Origin: Eucalyptus grandis
Lineage: Eukaryota; Streptophyta; Magnoliopsida; Myrtales; Myrtaceae
DNA length: 64,000 nt
Reading direction: 5' to 3'
NCBI RefSeq assembly: GCF_016545825.1
Contig: NC_052621.1
Span: 21,106,940 to 21,170,939, forward strand
The notes beneath the pieces were generated by a model. The model did no database searches. It was not told the DNA's origin and worked only from the letters and a program-made list of their open reading frames with translations. How positions within the stretch are numbered: the stretch's first letter is position 1; the number at the start of each line of letters is the position of its first letter. The position numbers were made by a program, and so were the translations under genes. Below, piece after piece: positions 10,781 to 22,322 of this stretch.

Positions 10781-11883
10781 GCTGTCAGATTGCCAAGAGT
10801 TCTGCATTATCATTTCCCTTGTCGGAATCTGCATCTACTATTCCTTTAGAAAAGATATATTGTGACGTTTGGGGTCCTTCACCAGTTGAGTCATTTTAGA
10901 AATTCATATACTATGTCATCTTTGTGGACAACTTTTCTCGTTACAGTTGGATGTATCCAATGAAACTGAAGTCAGACTTTTATGACATCTTTGTCATGTT
11001 TCATAAACAAGTAGAGAATCAATTTGATTGTAGAATCAATTTTTTTCAATGTGATGGTGGAGGAGAATTCACTAGCAAAAGGTTTTAGAATTACTTACAA
11101 CAATGTGGTATCAAACAATATGTTTATTATCCCTATAAACTAGAGCAAAATGGGATCTCTGAAAGAAAACATCACCATGTGGTTGAGTTAGGAATAACTA
11201 TGCTCTATCATGCTAGAGTTCCACTAAAGTACTGGGTGGATGCCTTCATGACAGCCAACTACATTATCAATCTACTTCCCACACCAAAGTTACACATGCA
11301 CTCACCCTACAACAAAATTTATCAACAGAAGCCAAGTTATGACCATATGAGGGTCTTTGGATATGCATGCTACCCCTGTCTCAAACCATATGCACAACAT
11401 AAATTTGATCCACAATCACTCACATGTGTATTTTTGGGATACAGTGAATGACACAAAGGATATCGTTGTATTCTACCTACTAATGGCCATAGATATATCA
11501 GTCGCCATGTGGTGTTTGATGAAAGAGTCTTTCCTTTCACTAAGAAACTAACAACAGAGTATAATTGGCGTACTGCCTTGTATCAACAGTGGATAGATGA
11601 AGTTCATCTTCTAGACTCCACAAGTGCAGAACAAGTGAAGTATTACTCAAATGAACATATAGGACATTTACATGATAATGGAATATTGGAAGACACCCAT
11701 ATCAATACATCATATCATGTTACAATGTCCCAAAATTCACATCTCTTACAGTCACAATCTTGCTTAGTCTCTGGAGAACAGGCAGATCTTATTTAAATAC
11801 CTGAAATACCATCTGCAATCACTACTAATCAAGCATAGTTAGATTCTCCACCAAATTCACAAGGTACGCTCTTTGTTCACCAT
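10781..11883 (+). pseudogene. Integrase of truncated RE1-like Copia
   Basis: Integrase signatures are CDVWGPSP (about 10862), FVDNFSRYSWMYP, QCDGGGEF (about 11050) and EQNGISERKHHH (11150). All three acidic catalytic positions are still coded. Several TAG codons interrupt the frame (for example 10900 and 11087) and a TGA at 11449 cuts the connector, so it is a pseudogene. The region 11509-11860 is the variable linker to reverse transcriptase. Confidence 0.85.
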
Positions 11884-12873
11884 ATGCAACCACGACTAAA
11901 ATCTGGGATTGTAAAGCCAAATCCTAGATATGCATGTTTGGTTGAATATAAGATTCCTCTTGAACCAAAGTCAGTTAAGTCAGCATTGGCCGATAAAGGC
12001 TGGTACAAAGCAATGCAGGAGGAAATGGATGCTCTGTATAAGAACCAGACTTGGGAATTAGTTCCTCAAACTAATCATATGAATGTCATAGGTTGTAAAT
12101 GGGTGTTTAAAACTAAGCTAGCCCCTGATGGGAGTCTTGACAGGTTAAAGGTTCAATTAGTAGCTAAAGGGTTTCATCAAGAAGAGGGCGTTGATTTCAC
12201 AGAAACCTTTAGTCTTGTTATTAAACATGCCACAATTCGCATAGTCCTTTCTGTGGCAAGGATGAAGCATTGGTCAATACATCAACTTGATGTTAAAAAT
12301 GCATTTCTACATGGAACATTAAATGAGACATTGTATATGGAGCAGCCATCGGGTTTTACACATTCTCAAAAATCTCAATATGCGTGTCTTCTTAAGAAAT
12401 CCTTATATGGTCTTCGACAAGCACCGCGTGCTTGGTTTGACAAATTTAGCAATTTCCTTCTTGAAAATGGCTTCTTTTGCAACACAACTGATCTTTCACT
12501 TTTTGTACTTCATAATGGACCAGATACAGTCCTTTTGCTGCTCTATGTAGATGATATTATGTTAACTGGCAGCTCAGATCAGCTCCTATCTAAATTGATC
12601 CAGTCCCTAAGTCTTTACTTTCACATGAAAGACCTTGGATACCTTCACTACTTCTTAGGTATTGAAGCCAAATGTACATCTCAAGATCTGTTTCTATGTC
12701 AAACCAAGTATGCTCTTGATCCTCTTACCCGAGCTGACATGAAAGAATGTAAACCTATTTCAACTCCTCTGTCTCCGAGACTAGCTATCATGATCAAAGA
12801 TGACATACTCTTGACCAATCCACTTGAGTATATAAGTCTAGTTGGTGGTCTTCAATATCTCACCATAACTTGA
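11884..12873 (+). pseudogene. Reverse transcriptase of truncated RE1-like Copia
   Basis: A 329-codon open frame covers almost all of the RVT_2 domain. Visible motifs are [69 protein letters not shown] and the catalytic YVDD at 12544-12555. The frame ends at a TGA (12871-12873) where the family has Arg before PD/PN. This is the best-preserved domain of the element. It can make neither a full polyprotein nor active DNA because the 5' LTR is gone. Confidence 0.85.
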
Positions 12874-13490
12874 CCTAATCTTGCTTATGCAACAAATCTG
12901 TTATGTTAAAAAATGCAGCAGCCAACACTTGGAGATTTTCATAGGCTAAAAAGGCTTCTTCGCTATGTTAAATGAAATGTTAGTCTTGGTCTTTTTATCC
13001 ATTCTAACACTCTCCGTGAATCTATATGGATTTTCTGATGCTGATTGGGCTAGGTGTATTGCCACCAGGCGATCGACTACTGGTTTCTGCAACTATCTTG
13101 GTTCTAACCTCATTTCTTGGTTAGCTAAGAGACAACCTACTGTGTCTCGTTCATCCACAAAAGCTGAGTATCAAGCCCTTGCATCAACTACTGTTGATCT
13201 TACATGGATCAGCTTTGTTCTCCGTGACATTGGTATATGTCTGTCTACACAAACAATTATGTTTTGTGACAATAAGTCTACTATTTCTCTTACAGCTAAT
13301 CCTATTTTACATGCTCGCACTAAACATATTGAAGTGGATTTTCATTTTGTTCGAGAAAAAGTTTCCTTAGGGTCTCTAGCTGTTCATCATGTTCCCAGTA
13401 CTCATTAGCTCACTGATATCTTCACTAAATCCTTATCCCGTTCAGCACACTCTACTCTTCGCATCAAATTGGGTATGGGGTATCGACGAC
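12874..13490 (+). pseudogene. RNase H of truncated RE1-like Copia
   Basis: The open stretch 12965-13408 holds the Copia RNase [38 protein letters not shown] and [16 protein letters not shown]. The catalytic Asp, Glu and Asp are all present. A stop at 13406-13408 comes shortly before the usual C-terminus (DIFTKSLSR, still readable at 13418-13442). Confidence 0.85.
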
Positions 13491-13509
13491 TTCCCAATTT
13501 GTGGGGGGA

Positions 13510-13975
13510 TGTTCAAGATCATGAGGAAACAAAGCTCGTGGAAGTAAAGTCTGCTACAAGAAAGGGAGCAAGCAGTAAGTCGACAGATGTATTACCTACA
13601 AGTGCACATGAAGTCACTAGTTCAACTAAGAAGAATGGAGTCAATGGTGTCAGCTCTCAGCTAAGAGTCAGTGGCACAAATAAGAGCCCCACATGTTTAA
13701 ATATGAATGGAGCTGTATTACTAAAGAACAGTTATTCTGTTTTACAGAACAAAACAGAATAAGCAATAGTTTGTTATTTTTATGTTAGTTCTGTTTTCAT
13801 TCTTCTTTACGTTTAGATATTGTAATATAAAAGGAGAGAAGAAAGGGAAAAGAGAGTATGAGCTCTCAGATGAATGTTTTCCTTCAACTGATCATTGAAT
13901 ATAGAATACAGAGAATCAAAAACTCTCTCAATTCATCGTCATTCTTCTCCTCTGTTCTTTCCATTTTTCTTCACA
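13510..13975 (+). repeat. 3' LTR of truncated RE1-like Copia
   Basis: A polypurine tract (GTGGGGGGA, 13501-13509) precedes TGTTCAAGATC, and the LTR ends TTCTTCACA at about 13975, the same end as the complete sister LTRs. Length is about 466 bp. A TATA-like ATATAAAAGGAG lies near 13827. Confidence 0.75.
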
Positions 13976-14299
13976 AGATTCACCTCCGCAGAATAGTAGC
14001 TCCCTTATAGTCCCAGAGAATAGGGCATTGGTGGCATTGGGCAACACAAGCTCAATTTTTTACCTCGAATGGGTGAAATCAAAAACTCGGAATACTCGCA
14101 ATCCCCAACTATCCCGCCAAGAAGATTGAATAGTGAAGCAAAGTTCTACAAATTGGCCAACTAGGTCTCTCTACCGTCATGTATTGACTAGCAGCTGACC
14201 TGGCTGGAGAGCAACGCCCAAGTATGGGTCAGAAAATAATTAAAAAAACAAATTTCCGGGAGCCAGTCTATGAGTTAAAGAGCTTCATACGAGATCAAA
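13976..14299. repeat. DNA downstream of ASHR2 copy A
   Basis: No gene. It matches 46664-46970 (copy B) and 62190-62490 (copy C), all lying 3' of the minus-strand ASHR2 gene. It is the first sign of the compound duplication. Confidence 0.7.
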
Positions 14300-14480
14300 G
14301 ATGGGGGAGGTCACTTGTCCATATCTTCTCCGTCGGCTTCCGTCTCTATATCCGCATTCCTGAGCTGACCACATACATTACACTCCATTGTCCAGCCGTT
14401 GCCTTGCTGGTGCACATATACCTGATGAAGAAGTACACATGGAAGAAGTCGTTCTCTTTCTACCATACCCGCCTATGAAA
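14300..14480 (-). pseudogene. ASHR2-like 3' end, copy A (remnant)
   Basis: On the minus strand the last codons still read ECNVCGQLR followed by an acidic tail and a stop near 14305, matching the C-terminus of copy C. The segment coding the PHAYFFVRYMCNRKN-like sequence is frameshifted and the TLAPLPLWSD part is deleted. Nothing of the SET core is left. It is a small remnant that shows unit A once had an ASHR2 copy. Confidence 0.65.
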
Positions 14481-16329
14481 TTTTTTGGCCCATTTAAAAT
14501 CGCGAAAATTCCCCATATAAAAATTCTCAGCCGCACATACACATGCGTGTATCTATGGGCTAAAAAGCTTTCGGACATGCCTCGCTTCAAGGGATTTTTT
14601 TTTTTTAATTTTTATTTCAGAACAAAATCCGTATGAATTGGATCGATTGCAACAGTTGGTTATGTGGGTCCTACATGATAGCCGCATACAGATTTCACAT
14701 TATCAATGATTATGATTCCATTCGCTTCACAAAAACAGTTCCAGGAAAGGATATTTTAGGCGAATCCACTCAGAGGACGGGCAAATCTCTTAGGCCCGTT
14801 CAGTCACCTGCTCATGATCAGGTATATCTGAGTGGTGGATAAGCCACTTGTCGATCTGGCCTAATCTGGTCGGAAAGTTCCTTATCAAGAGTTTGACAGG
14901 AGTCTTTAGTATCAGAGGATGAAATCCTTTTTTGTGGATTAGCACGTAATTGCTTCTCTTTCTAAGAGAGCCTATACTAATAGTTGGAGGCTGATCTTAG
15001 CTTTTAAGGTGAAACGCGCAAAGGTACACTGTCACTTGAGATCCTGCTGCTGCTTTTGGGGGAACACCGTCTCATATAGTGCCAACAACCAAAAAAATCA
15101 TATAAACTAAAAATCTCCACAAATAACGTGGGCGACAAAGTCATTTACAGCACATGATACGCTTGTAAAACTACATTTACTTTAATGTAACATTGACTTA
15201 ACCTAGTACAATAATTAGGAAATCACATCTTCATTTGGACAACATTTAAATAGTCTCACATTTACAACTCATTAGCCATTCTACTAAATTGTATCCTTTT
15301 CCCCCTTCTTACACACGATATGTGTTCCCTAATGCTAATGAATTTACTTTTTGTCTTGTACCACCCCAGCTTCACAAGGATACTTCTCAGAGAAAAAGTA
15401 GTGAACTGCCTTTAATCAGTTATTATTTTTTTGTTAATCAATCTTTGAGCAAGAAGGGAATTTCCTCCAGTTGGTTTATTAAAACTGAATGTGTTCCCTT
15501 GGCGAAAGGGACCCGGAATGAAGACATCAATATGCGTAATTAGAACTAGAACTTAATATGGACAACCAATTCATCAAAGTGATGTATTAATCTGATTGGG
15601 CGCTGGAATTAGTCATAATATATTTGTGTTTTGAGTTGACTAATTATGGCAGTTATTATAGTCACAATATATTTGTGTTTTGAGTTGACTAATTATGGCA
15701 GTTATTATGGATCCAAGTGCTTCTCTATTGGAGCTGAGAAGTTATCATTGATTCGAGCTCTTCTCGATTGGAGCTCATAAATGCTTGCAGCCAAGTGGAA
15801 GTATATGAGTTTCACACAACATGGTTACAGCCTATCTATTCCATGTAAAGTTAATTAACAAGAAGTTATATGATTGTCATGAGCTAATTGTGCACACATA
15901 ATATTAGAGCATCACTATTTGTGGTAATTTTTTTTCTTTTTCCTATGTGCGATGTATGCATGAAAGAAGTGTGTCAAGTATTAAGTATGAGACTCAAGTA
16001 AAAGATCAAGAATATTTCAAATATACAATGCAAAAATTATTACCAAATATAAGAAAAAAAGTACCATTCTAAATCTATTGTCACGTCAGGCATGCAAAGT
16101 CCGTATCCAAATTAGCATTACATGTATTCAACCTATACACACGATCGGAAGATTACGTGCGTTGCGTACTCGCAATTCGAATCCTCTGGCACAAAACTTT
16201 GTCCCCCCAACCCTCTTCACTCTTCCCACCTCTCTCTCCATGTCTCTCCATATATTCACCTTTTCTCTCACTCCATTCAGCTTAAAAAAATAGAACACAA
16301 GCCACTCGAAAATAGGAACTTGCGGAACC
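14481..16329. other. DNA upstream of DUF247 A
   Basis: No supported gene. From about 14854 onward it is a diverged copy of 26125-27503 (upstream of DUF247 B), and parts recur at 47690-48830 (upstream of DUF247 D). A short direct repeat of about 57 bp occurs at 15615-15710 (two copies of a block containing ATATATTTGTGTTTTGAGTT). The duplicated block presumably holds the old promoter of the DUF247 family. Confidence 0.7.
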
Positions 16330-16526
16330 ATGCCACCGCGGGACCCGTGCGAGGCCAACTGGATCGTCCAAGTCAACGAGAGCCTCAAGTGCATGCCCAC
16401 TGACGAGCGACATAATTTCCCTTTTCTCTCACTTTCATGGCCGCCATCTTCCTCTGCGCCCTCGCTATTATTCAGACCATATATTTCGTGCTCAGAGCCT
16501 ACTCTTTGCCTCTCTGTACAATAATT
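16330..16526 (+). pseudogene. DUF247/UPF0481 copy A, internally deleted
   Basis: Only the two ends remain. The first 27 codons (MPPRDPCEANWIV...) match the start of copy B, and the last part in another frame codes the C-terminal membrane segment MAAIFLCALAIIQTIYFVL. The join lies at about 16411, just after the codons ending DER. Compared with copy B about 1.4 kb is missing, including the whole conserved DUF247 core and the intron. It cannot code a DUF247 protein. Confidence 0.8.
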
Positions 16527-17639
16527 TCCCCTTTCCAGTCATGTTCATTTCCCACTTTAAATATACCGAATGATGGACATTTGGCTGTTTATTTATCATT
16601 ATCATATTATAATTCTCCTGTTTCAGACTTCTTCATTTTTGTCCAATCGTGTGAAGGATGATCAAGTTTTAGGCAAATGGAATCTTCCAACGCACCAATT
16701 CTTGATTAAAATTTTAACGAGTTGCAGCGAATTTAAGTGAACAACGAAGATGGCCTTCAAAGACATCTGTCTTCCCCATCGCCTTCAAATTTCAGAGTCA
16801 TCTATATATTTTCCGGTCATCAAGGAATCAATCATTAACACAGAGAACATACTTTTATGACTGAGAAAAAAATATTTTGAAACTTCCAACATCCTTCCTG
16901 AAATAAAAAGAGCTAAAGATATTCAATGTTCTAGACCACCATTATAGAATCCTAGATCGAAATAAGCTGACAGCAAACTGCTAATTATGTTTAAAGAACG
17001 TTGAGAATATCTCTCCAGTTAGGGCAGGTTTCCTAAATTGAATGGTTTGAACAGTTGCTTGTCGTTGACACCTAAATTTTTATGACCCAATTTGACATTT
17101 ATTACATAGAAAAATTAGGGATTGACACCACCCAAAACAAAAATATTACTTAAATTGCATATAGATATTAGAAGCATTTTAATTAAGCCCAAATAATATT
17201 GCATTGGAGCTAATGGACTAAAGCAAGGGGGTTTTAAGCCTAATCGAATTATTTGAACTAAGTCCAGGATAACGAAATTAAGTTGATTCAAGTACAAGCA
17301 CATCTTGATATTCATAATCAAAATATGTGGGAGCTCCAAAAAGTAGTGGCAATGAGAGGTCCATCTAAAATGTTTGTAAAAATAAAGGGGTGAGTTAAAG
17401 CTTAGTAAATGAAATCCTTAAGTCTAAATTAAAAAATTATCTTACCACTCAACTTGGTACCGACAAACAACGTGAGTTCAAGATAAGTACAAAATAACCA
17501 TGTATGACTAATGTAGAAGTAAATGCACTATCTTCCCATCATAATATGCCCATGGAAACCATTAAAAACATTGCATAAGGTTATTCACTCAACTACAAAC
17601 AAATGGCATATTATTTCATGATGCATAGACACCGTGTAC

Positions 17640-17712
17640 CAGTCATATACATACATACATACATACATACATACATACATACATACATACATACATACAT
17701 ACATACATACAT

Positions 17713-17758
<46 letters not shown>
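17640..17758. repeat. Microsatellite (ATAC)n followed by (TA)n
   Basis: About 18 ATAC units (17645-17716) run directly into about 18 TA units (17722-17758). The paralogous site at about 30980 has no such array, so it expanded after the unit duplication. Confidence 0.95.
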
Positions 17759-17763
<5 letters not shown>

Positions 17764-17807
17764 TGAGTTTCTAACTCCTACTTGTCACTAGCTAGGACCC
17801 ATTTAAT

Positions 17808-18080
17808 AGAGGATGAAATCATACATACCCATTTGCCACACCTCTTAGCCCATCCATCAAAGTTGTCTTCTATATCAACGGTGATAAATACACAACTGTA
17901 CATTTGCATAATGATTGTCATTTCATCGTCACCATTAACTCATGGGGGATGAAATCATACATACCCATTTGACACGCCTTTTAGCCCATCCATAACGGGT
18001 GTCTTCTATATCGACGATAATAAATATACAACCGTACATGCGCGTGATGATTGCAATTTCTTAACATCATACCATAGGTT
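17808..18080. repeat. Tandem duplication, period about 137 bp
   Basis: The block starting at GATGAAATCATACATACCC (17812) recurs at 17949 with about 85-90 % similarity by eye. The paralogous region at 31075-31210 has a single copy. Confidence 0.8.
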
Positions 18081-18751
18081 ATACAAGCCATGTCATCATA
18101 GGACTTCATATCCTCTCAACCTTGTAGAACCATCTCAAATAGTAGAATATCTAGCTAACTCCAAAGTCTCATACACATACTCATACAAGAGAATTCACTT
18201 TGTGGCGAGTGGGCCAATACAAAGTTCCTTATCATGTGGCATCAATGACATACAAATCATTATAACATAACAATTACCACATGCATATGAATAATTTGTC
18301 ATTTCTCATTCAATTAATCATTAACAAATAATTATATGCACTTCAACACACATATCCTCATTCTTTTCTTGCTAAGCCATCATCATTTAATCTGAAGCAA
18401 TAAGTACGTGATCAATAACTTAAGAATCGATACTTGCAAATCGACAACTCGGAATGAACACTTAAGAACCAACAACTTTGAAATTGATGTCTTAATCCAC
18501 AAATTGACAACCTTAGAACTAGACAATTTTGGTTGATATCGACAGTTTGAAATGGGCAACCTTGGTCAGAAGTCAACTTCTTCTAAATTGACTGCTTGAA
18601 GTTTGACACATAGAAATGGATAACTTGGATAAAAGATTAGTTACTTAAAAATCGGTGAGTTGATTAGGAAATCGATTTACCTAGAAAGTTGATTGGATTA
18701 TCAAAATTGGCAAAAACACTAGAATTGGTGAATTAGTAAGAGAAATGACAA

Positions 18752-19063
18752 TTGGTCAAGAATGGTGATTCTCATGCAGAGGAAGAAGGACAAGATCTTC
18801 ATGATATTGAAGAAGAGCAAGAGCAAGAAGAGTATTTTTCTCCAACTGAAGGCACTCAAATAGAGGGAGTTGTTGATAAAAGAGGTACTTCTTCACTTGC
18901 TTTTACTAGTGATGATGTTAGTCATTCTCTTGCCGATCTAAAGGATGTGTATGCCTCTCAATTTCCTAAAGATGGTAATGAGGCTTCATCTTCAAGTCTG
19001 GATCTTCGTGTTGAAGTTCCATCATCAGCCAACACTCCACAATCTAATCATGTTGAAGCTTAG
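18752..19063 (+). pseudogene. C-terminal part of Sirevirus extra ORF
   Basis: This matches the last 66 residues of the ORF at 746-1927 (EEEQEQEEYFSP, DKRGT, LTSDDVS, LEDVY/LKDVY) and then runs on for about 40 residues past the stop of the other copy. That makes it likely that the stop at 748 in the first copy is premature. Confidence 0.75.
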
Positions 19064-22000
19064 TACTCAAATGACAATTTAGCATACTTTAAAAGAATGC
19101 TTGAGCTTCTTCTGGATATCAAAGCTTAGGTTTATGGGTTGGGGTGTGAATTTCAGACCATGTAGAATGCTTTTAAAGCCATTTTAGTTTTTTTTTGCAC
19201 GACTAAGTACAAGCCCTTCATCTTCAAGTTCAAGCAAATGCAAAGGGTGAGGATATAGAGCAACTGAATGAGGACTTGAGGAAGCTGGAGGAGACTGTCA
19301 AGTCTATGGGGGATTTCCAGCTTGTTCACATCCCCAAGCAACCCTGATTTTTATCCAACTTTTTATGTTCTCAACTTTTTGCTGTTGACAAAAAGGGGGA
19401 GAAGTTTGATGCAGATTTGACTTTGGTTTGGATTATTTTACCTTTGGACTTATCTTTTGTTTGGTTGTGGATTGGACTTTTTGACTTTAGACTGTTTGAT
19501 TTGATCTTTTGATGCTTGCAGTAACTTAGGCCGTGATAATGATTATGGAAGGATAGTTATTTTGAAGGACTAACATGTTTTCTATGGTTGCAGAATCGTT
19601 ACTATCCATGTGCTAATCTACTTATTTATTTATTTTTTTATTATGAGATATCTTGTTTTGTTTAAGTGTTGTTTTGCATGACAAAAGTGTTCAAATTTGC
19701 AGGAAAGTTTTGTCACCATAAAAAATGGAGAGATTGTTAGAGAAAACTCCTTAACTGTTTTGAAGTTGACAAAATCTTTCCAAATGTCTAGTCTGAAGAC
19801 TTGCGAGACTCAAGTGCTATAGTCTAAAGATCTCAAGACTCTTTTGATCGATTAGACTTTATTCTCAAAGTCCGACCTCACTAACAGTTTCTAGACCGAT
19901 GAAGAGGAGACTTATCCAGATGCGAGTTAATCTTGAAGGATTCGCTTCGTACAGTTTGAAGAATATCTAACGGCTGGAGATAGCACATTGTGATCAATTA
20001 TTCTTATTGAAATCAATTCGGATAATTAAATCTGTTGATTGACGAAGTATACTTAGAAGGTCCTACTCTAGGTAGCACGGACACTCTCGGGACCCTTCGT
20101 GTCGTGTCCGACACTCCAACACGTGTCTGACACGCTCCGACACGCGGTCAACGCGAGTTGGAAAAGTCGACACGCGGTCAACTGTCTCTGACACGCGAGT
20201 CGAAATTTCGACACGCGACTCTGACACGGACGGGGTTATTTTTATAAATTTTCAAAACTTTTGAGGTATAAATATAAATATATGAAAATTAAAAATTAAA
20301 AAAATAAAATAAAAGGTAAAAGTTCAGTTGACGACTTGATGCACGGGTTCCTTCCGGACTCTTCTCTTCCCTCTTCGGTCGGACTCGCACGCACTTGCAG
20401 CAGAGCACTCCAGTTCTCTTCTTTAGCCGTGAGTGTTGCTGATGTTGCTTTGCCGGCTGCGCGCCCACCCCACCGGTCGACGTCGCCGACTCGTCGTAGG
20501 CCCCCGCGTCTTAGCCCCACCCGTCGCCGTCGCCTCGACCCCGCCTTCGTCTCTCTCGCAAGCATCGAGCCGTCGTCTCTACCTCTCACAAGCGTTGCCG
20601 CGTTGCTCTTCTTCATCTTGCGATTTCGCTCATCTCAGGTTAGCATCTTGGATTTCTTTATAATGCGATTTGGGATTTTTCGGCAAACCCTAGAGTTTGT
20701 TGATGTCGAAAAATTGGAGCAGGAACCCTCTGTCTAATATTTTTTCTTTTCTTTTCCGAAGAGGAAGCCCATCGATTCGTTGAGGGCATTGTTTGGCAAC
20801 AACTACATCTGTCAGTTTCAGGTGAGTGATGATTAGAGACGTGATTGTGGGTTGATTCAGTTATGTTGACTTGATTGACCTTGTTTATGTGGAGATTTTT
20901 GTTGGTTTTGGGATGTGTAGCGAGTGTTTTGCCTAAATTGAGGCTATGAATCAATGGAGCTGACTATAATTGGTTACCAACGATGACCTGATGGTGATAA
21001 AGTTAATGGCTTTGGTTTTGTGGCTTCTAATAAATCTGTGATAAACGACTTTTCCTTTTAAAAAAGTTGTCTTGACTCTTGAGAATAGAATTGGCTCTCA
21101 AATTGGGTCACCTTGAGTTTGTTGTGGCACCATTTGAGTAGATGGATAGGCAGATACTAGTATACTACAAGAAAACTGCTATGACACTTTGATCTCATCT
21201 TTTACTGGCAAGAACAGCTTCTGAAGTTCTTCATCTATTTGTTTTGCGCCTATCATATCGCTAGGATTATGTTCAGAATATCATGAGGGAGGACAATCCG
21301 CTAGCTAAGTAAATTTTCTAGGTTTGGTTACCTCAATAGTTAATGTTGTTTCCCCTGCTTGGACCTTGGCTATTTTGTTTTTGCATTTTATCAGCTTTTA
21401 TTCTCCAAATAATTCCTTTTACTATTTTAACGATTTACTGCCATTATTTTGAGTCATCCTTTTTCTTGGTTGTTCATGCTTTCCTGTTGATTGATTAACT
21501 GCCGTCGAAAGTTTTTTTATCTTCCTGTTGAAAGGAAGTGTCCTTATGAAGAAGTTAAATGAATGTTTTCCACATTTTTTCTATAATGTTGTTCAGGTTG
21601 GTTTAAATAGATATGCGGATCAATGGATCATTGTGTACTGGCATGCAGCTAAGTGTTTAGTCATGTGAGACAGTGAGAGCAACATAATTGGATTGGGTCC
21701 AATTATGGGACCAACTCATAATTTACTGCTTTGATGGTTTGACTTCACTTCTTGTTTCTAATTGAGATGCTTTGAATTTAATGTGCTACCCATGAATCAG
21801 ACACAAAAGAGTTCCCTTTCTATCATCACAATCAATTGTGTTTATATGTGTTAAGTGCACATGTGAGATGTGAATGCATATAACAGTTTCGCACAAGATG
21901 CTTGAAGTGAAAAATAAGCAATATAATGCACCCGGTTTAAGCTTTCAATCCTTTTGGATCTCTCCATTATTAAAGTGTTGGACTTCGCTATGAGCACTCT

Positions 22001-22322
22001 AGCCCTTAATTTGTGGAATGCCTAAAATTGAAGTCTTTCACCAGTTTACAGCTCTAGAACCAAAGCAAACTGAATTGATAATCTGCTCATTCTTGCTGCT
22101 ATTCTTTGTCATTTGCTGCTATATAGCTGCTGTTCTTTGCACACTAAATTGATAATTTGCTCATTCTTGCTGCTGTTCTCTACCATTTGCTTGCTATAGT
22201 TGCTGTATTGCTACTATATTGTTGTTGTTCGCTGTTGTTGGCTATTGTATTACTAAAAACTTTATAGCAATTGATAATAACATGTTTATTTTTATTTATT
22301 TATTTATTTTTTTTTTTGCAGA

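Larger units (their letters stand above)
9891..13975 (+). mobile_element. RE1-like Ty1/Copia element, 5' truncated
   Basis: This carries part of gag, protease, integrase, reverse transcriptase, RNase H and a 3' LTR, but no 5' LTR or primer site. It is the same family as the complete element at 56072-62102, with the same domain order and many identical peptides. The left edge abuts the Mutator-like remnant at about 9890. Its 3' LTR ends inside DNA downstream of ASHR2 copy A. Confidence 0.9.
16527..18759. repeat. DNA downstream of DUF247 A, paralogous to 29790-31960
   Basis: No gene. Blocks from 16540 to 18759 match the DNA behind DUF247 B in the same order (for example 17044-17110 to 30405-30475, 18180-18330 to 31300-31440). 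Some of it may be an old LTR (a block beginning TGTCGTTGACACC at about 17059), but I could not place both ends. Confidence 0.65.

Noticed and set aside
15289..15543. 84-codon frame upstream of DUF247 A, with a longer paralogue at 26540-26899
   Set aside because: Copies at 47830 and 48350 have indels that break the frame, so it is shared flank DNA rather than a gene.
17640..17760. Possible CRISPR-like array
   Set aside because: Simple microsatellite without spacers; the genome is a plant's.
17603..17791. Frame coding repeated Thr-Tyr-Ile-His
   Set aside because: Pure translation of the microsatellite.
20296..20737. Arg/Pro/Ser-rich frames on both strands
   Set aside because: GC-rich leader of the hAT element; no domain and both strands are open.
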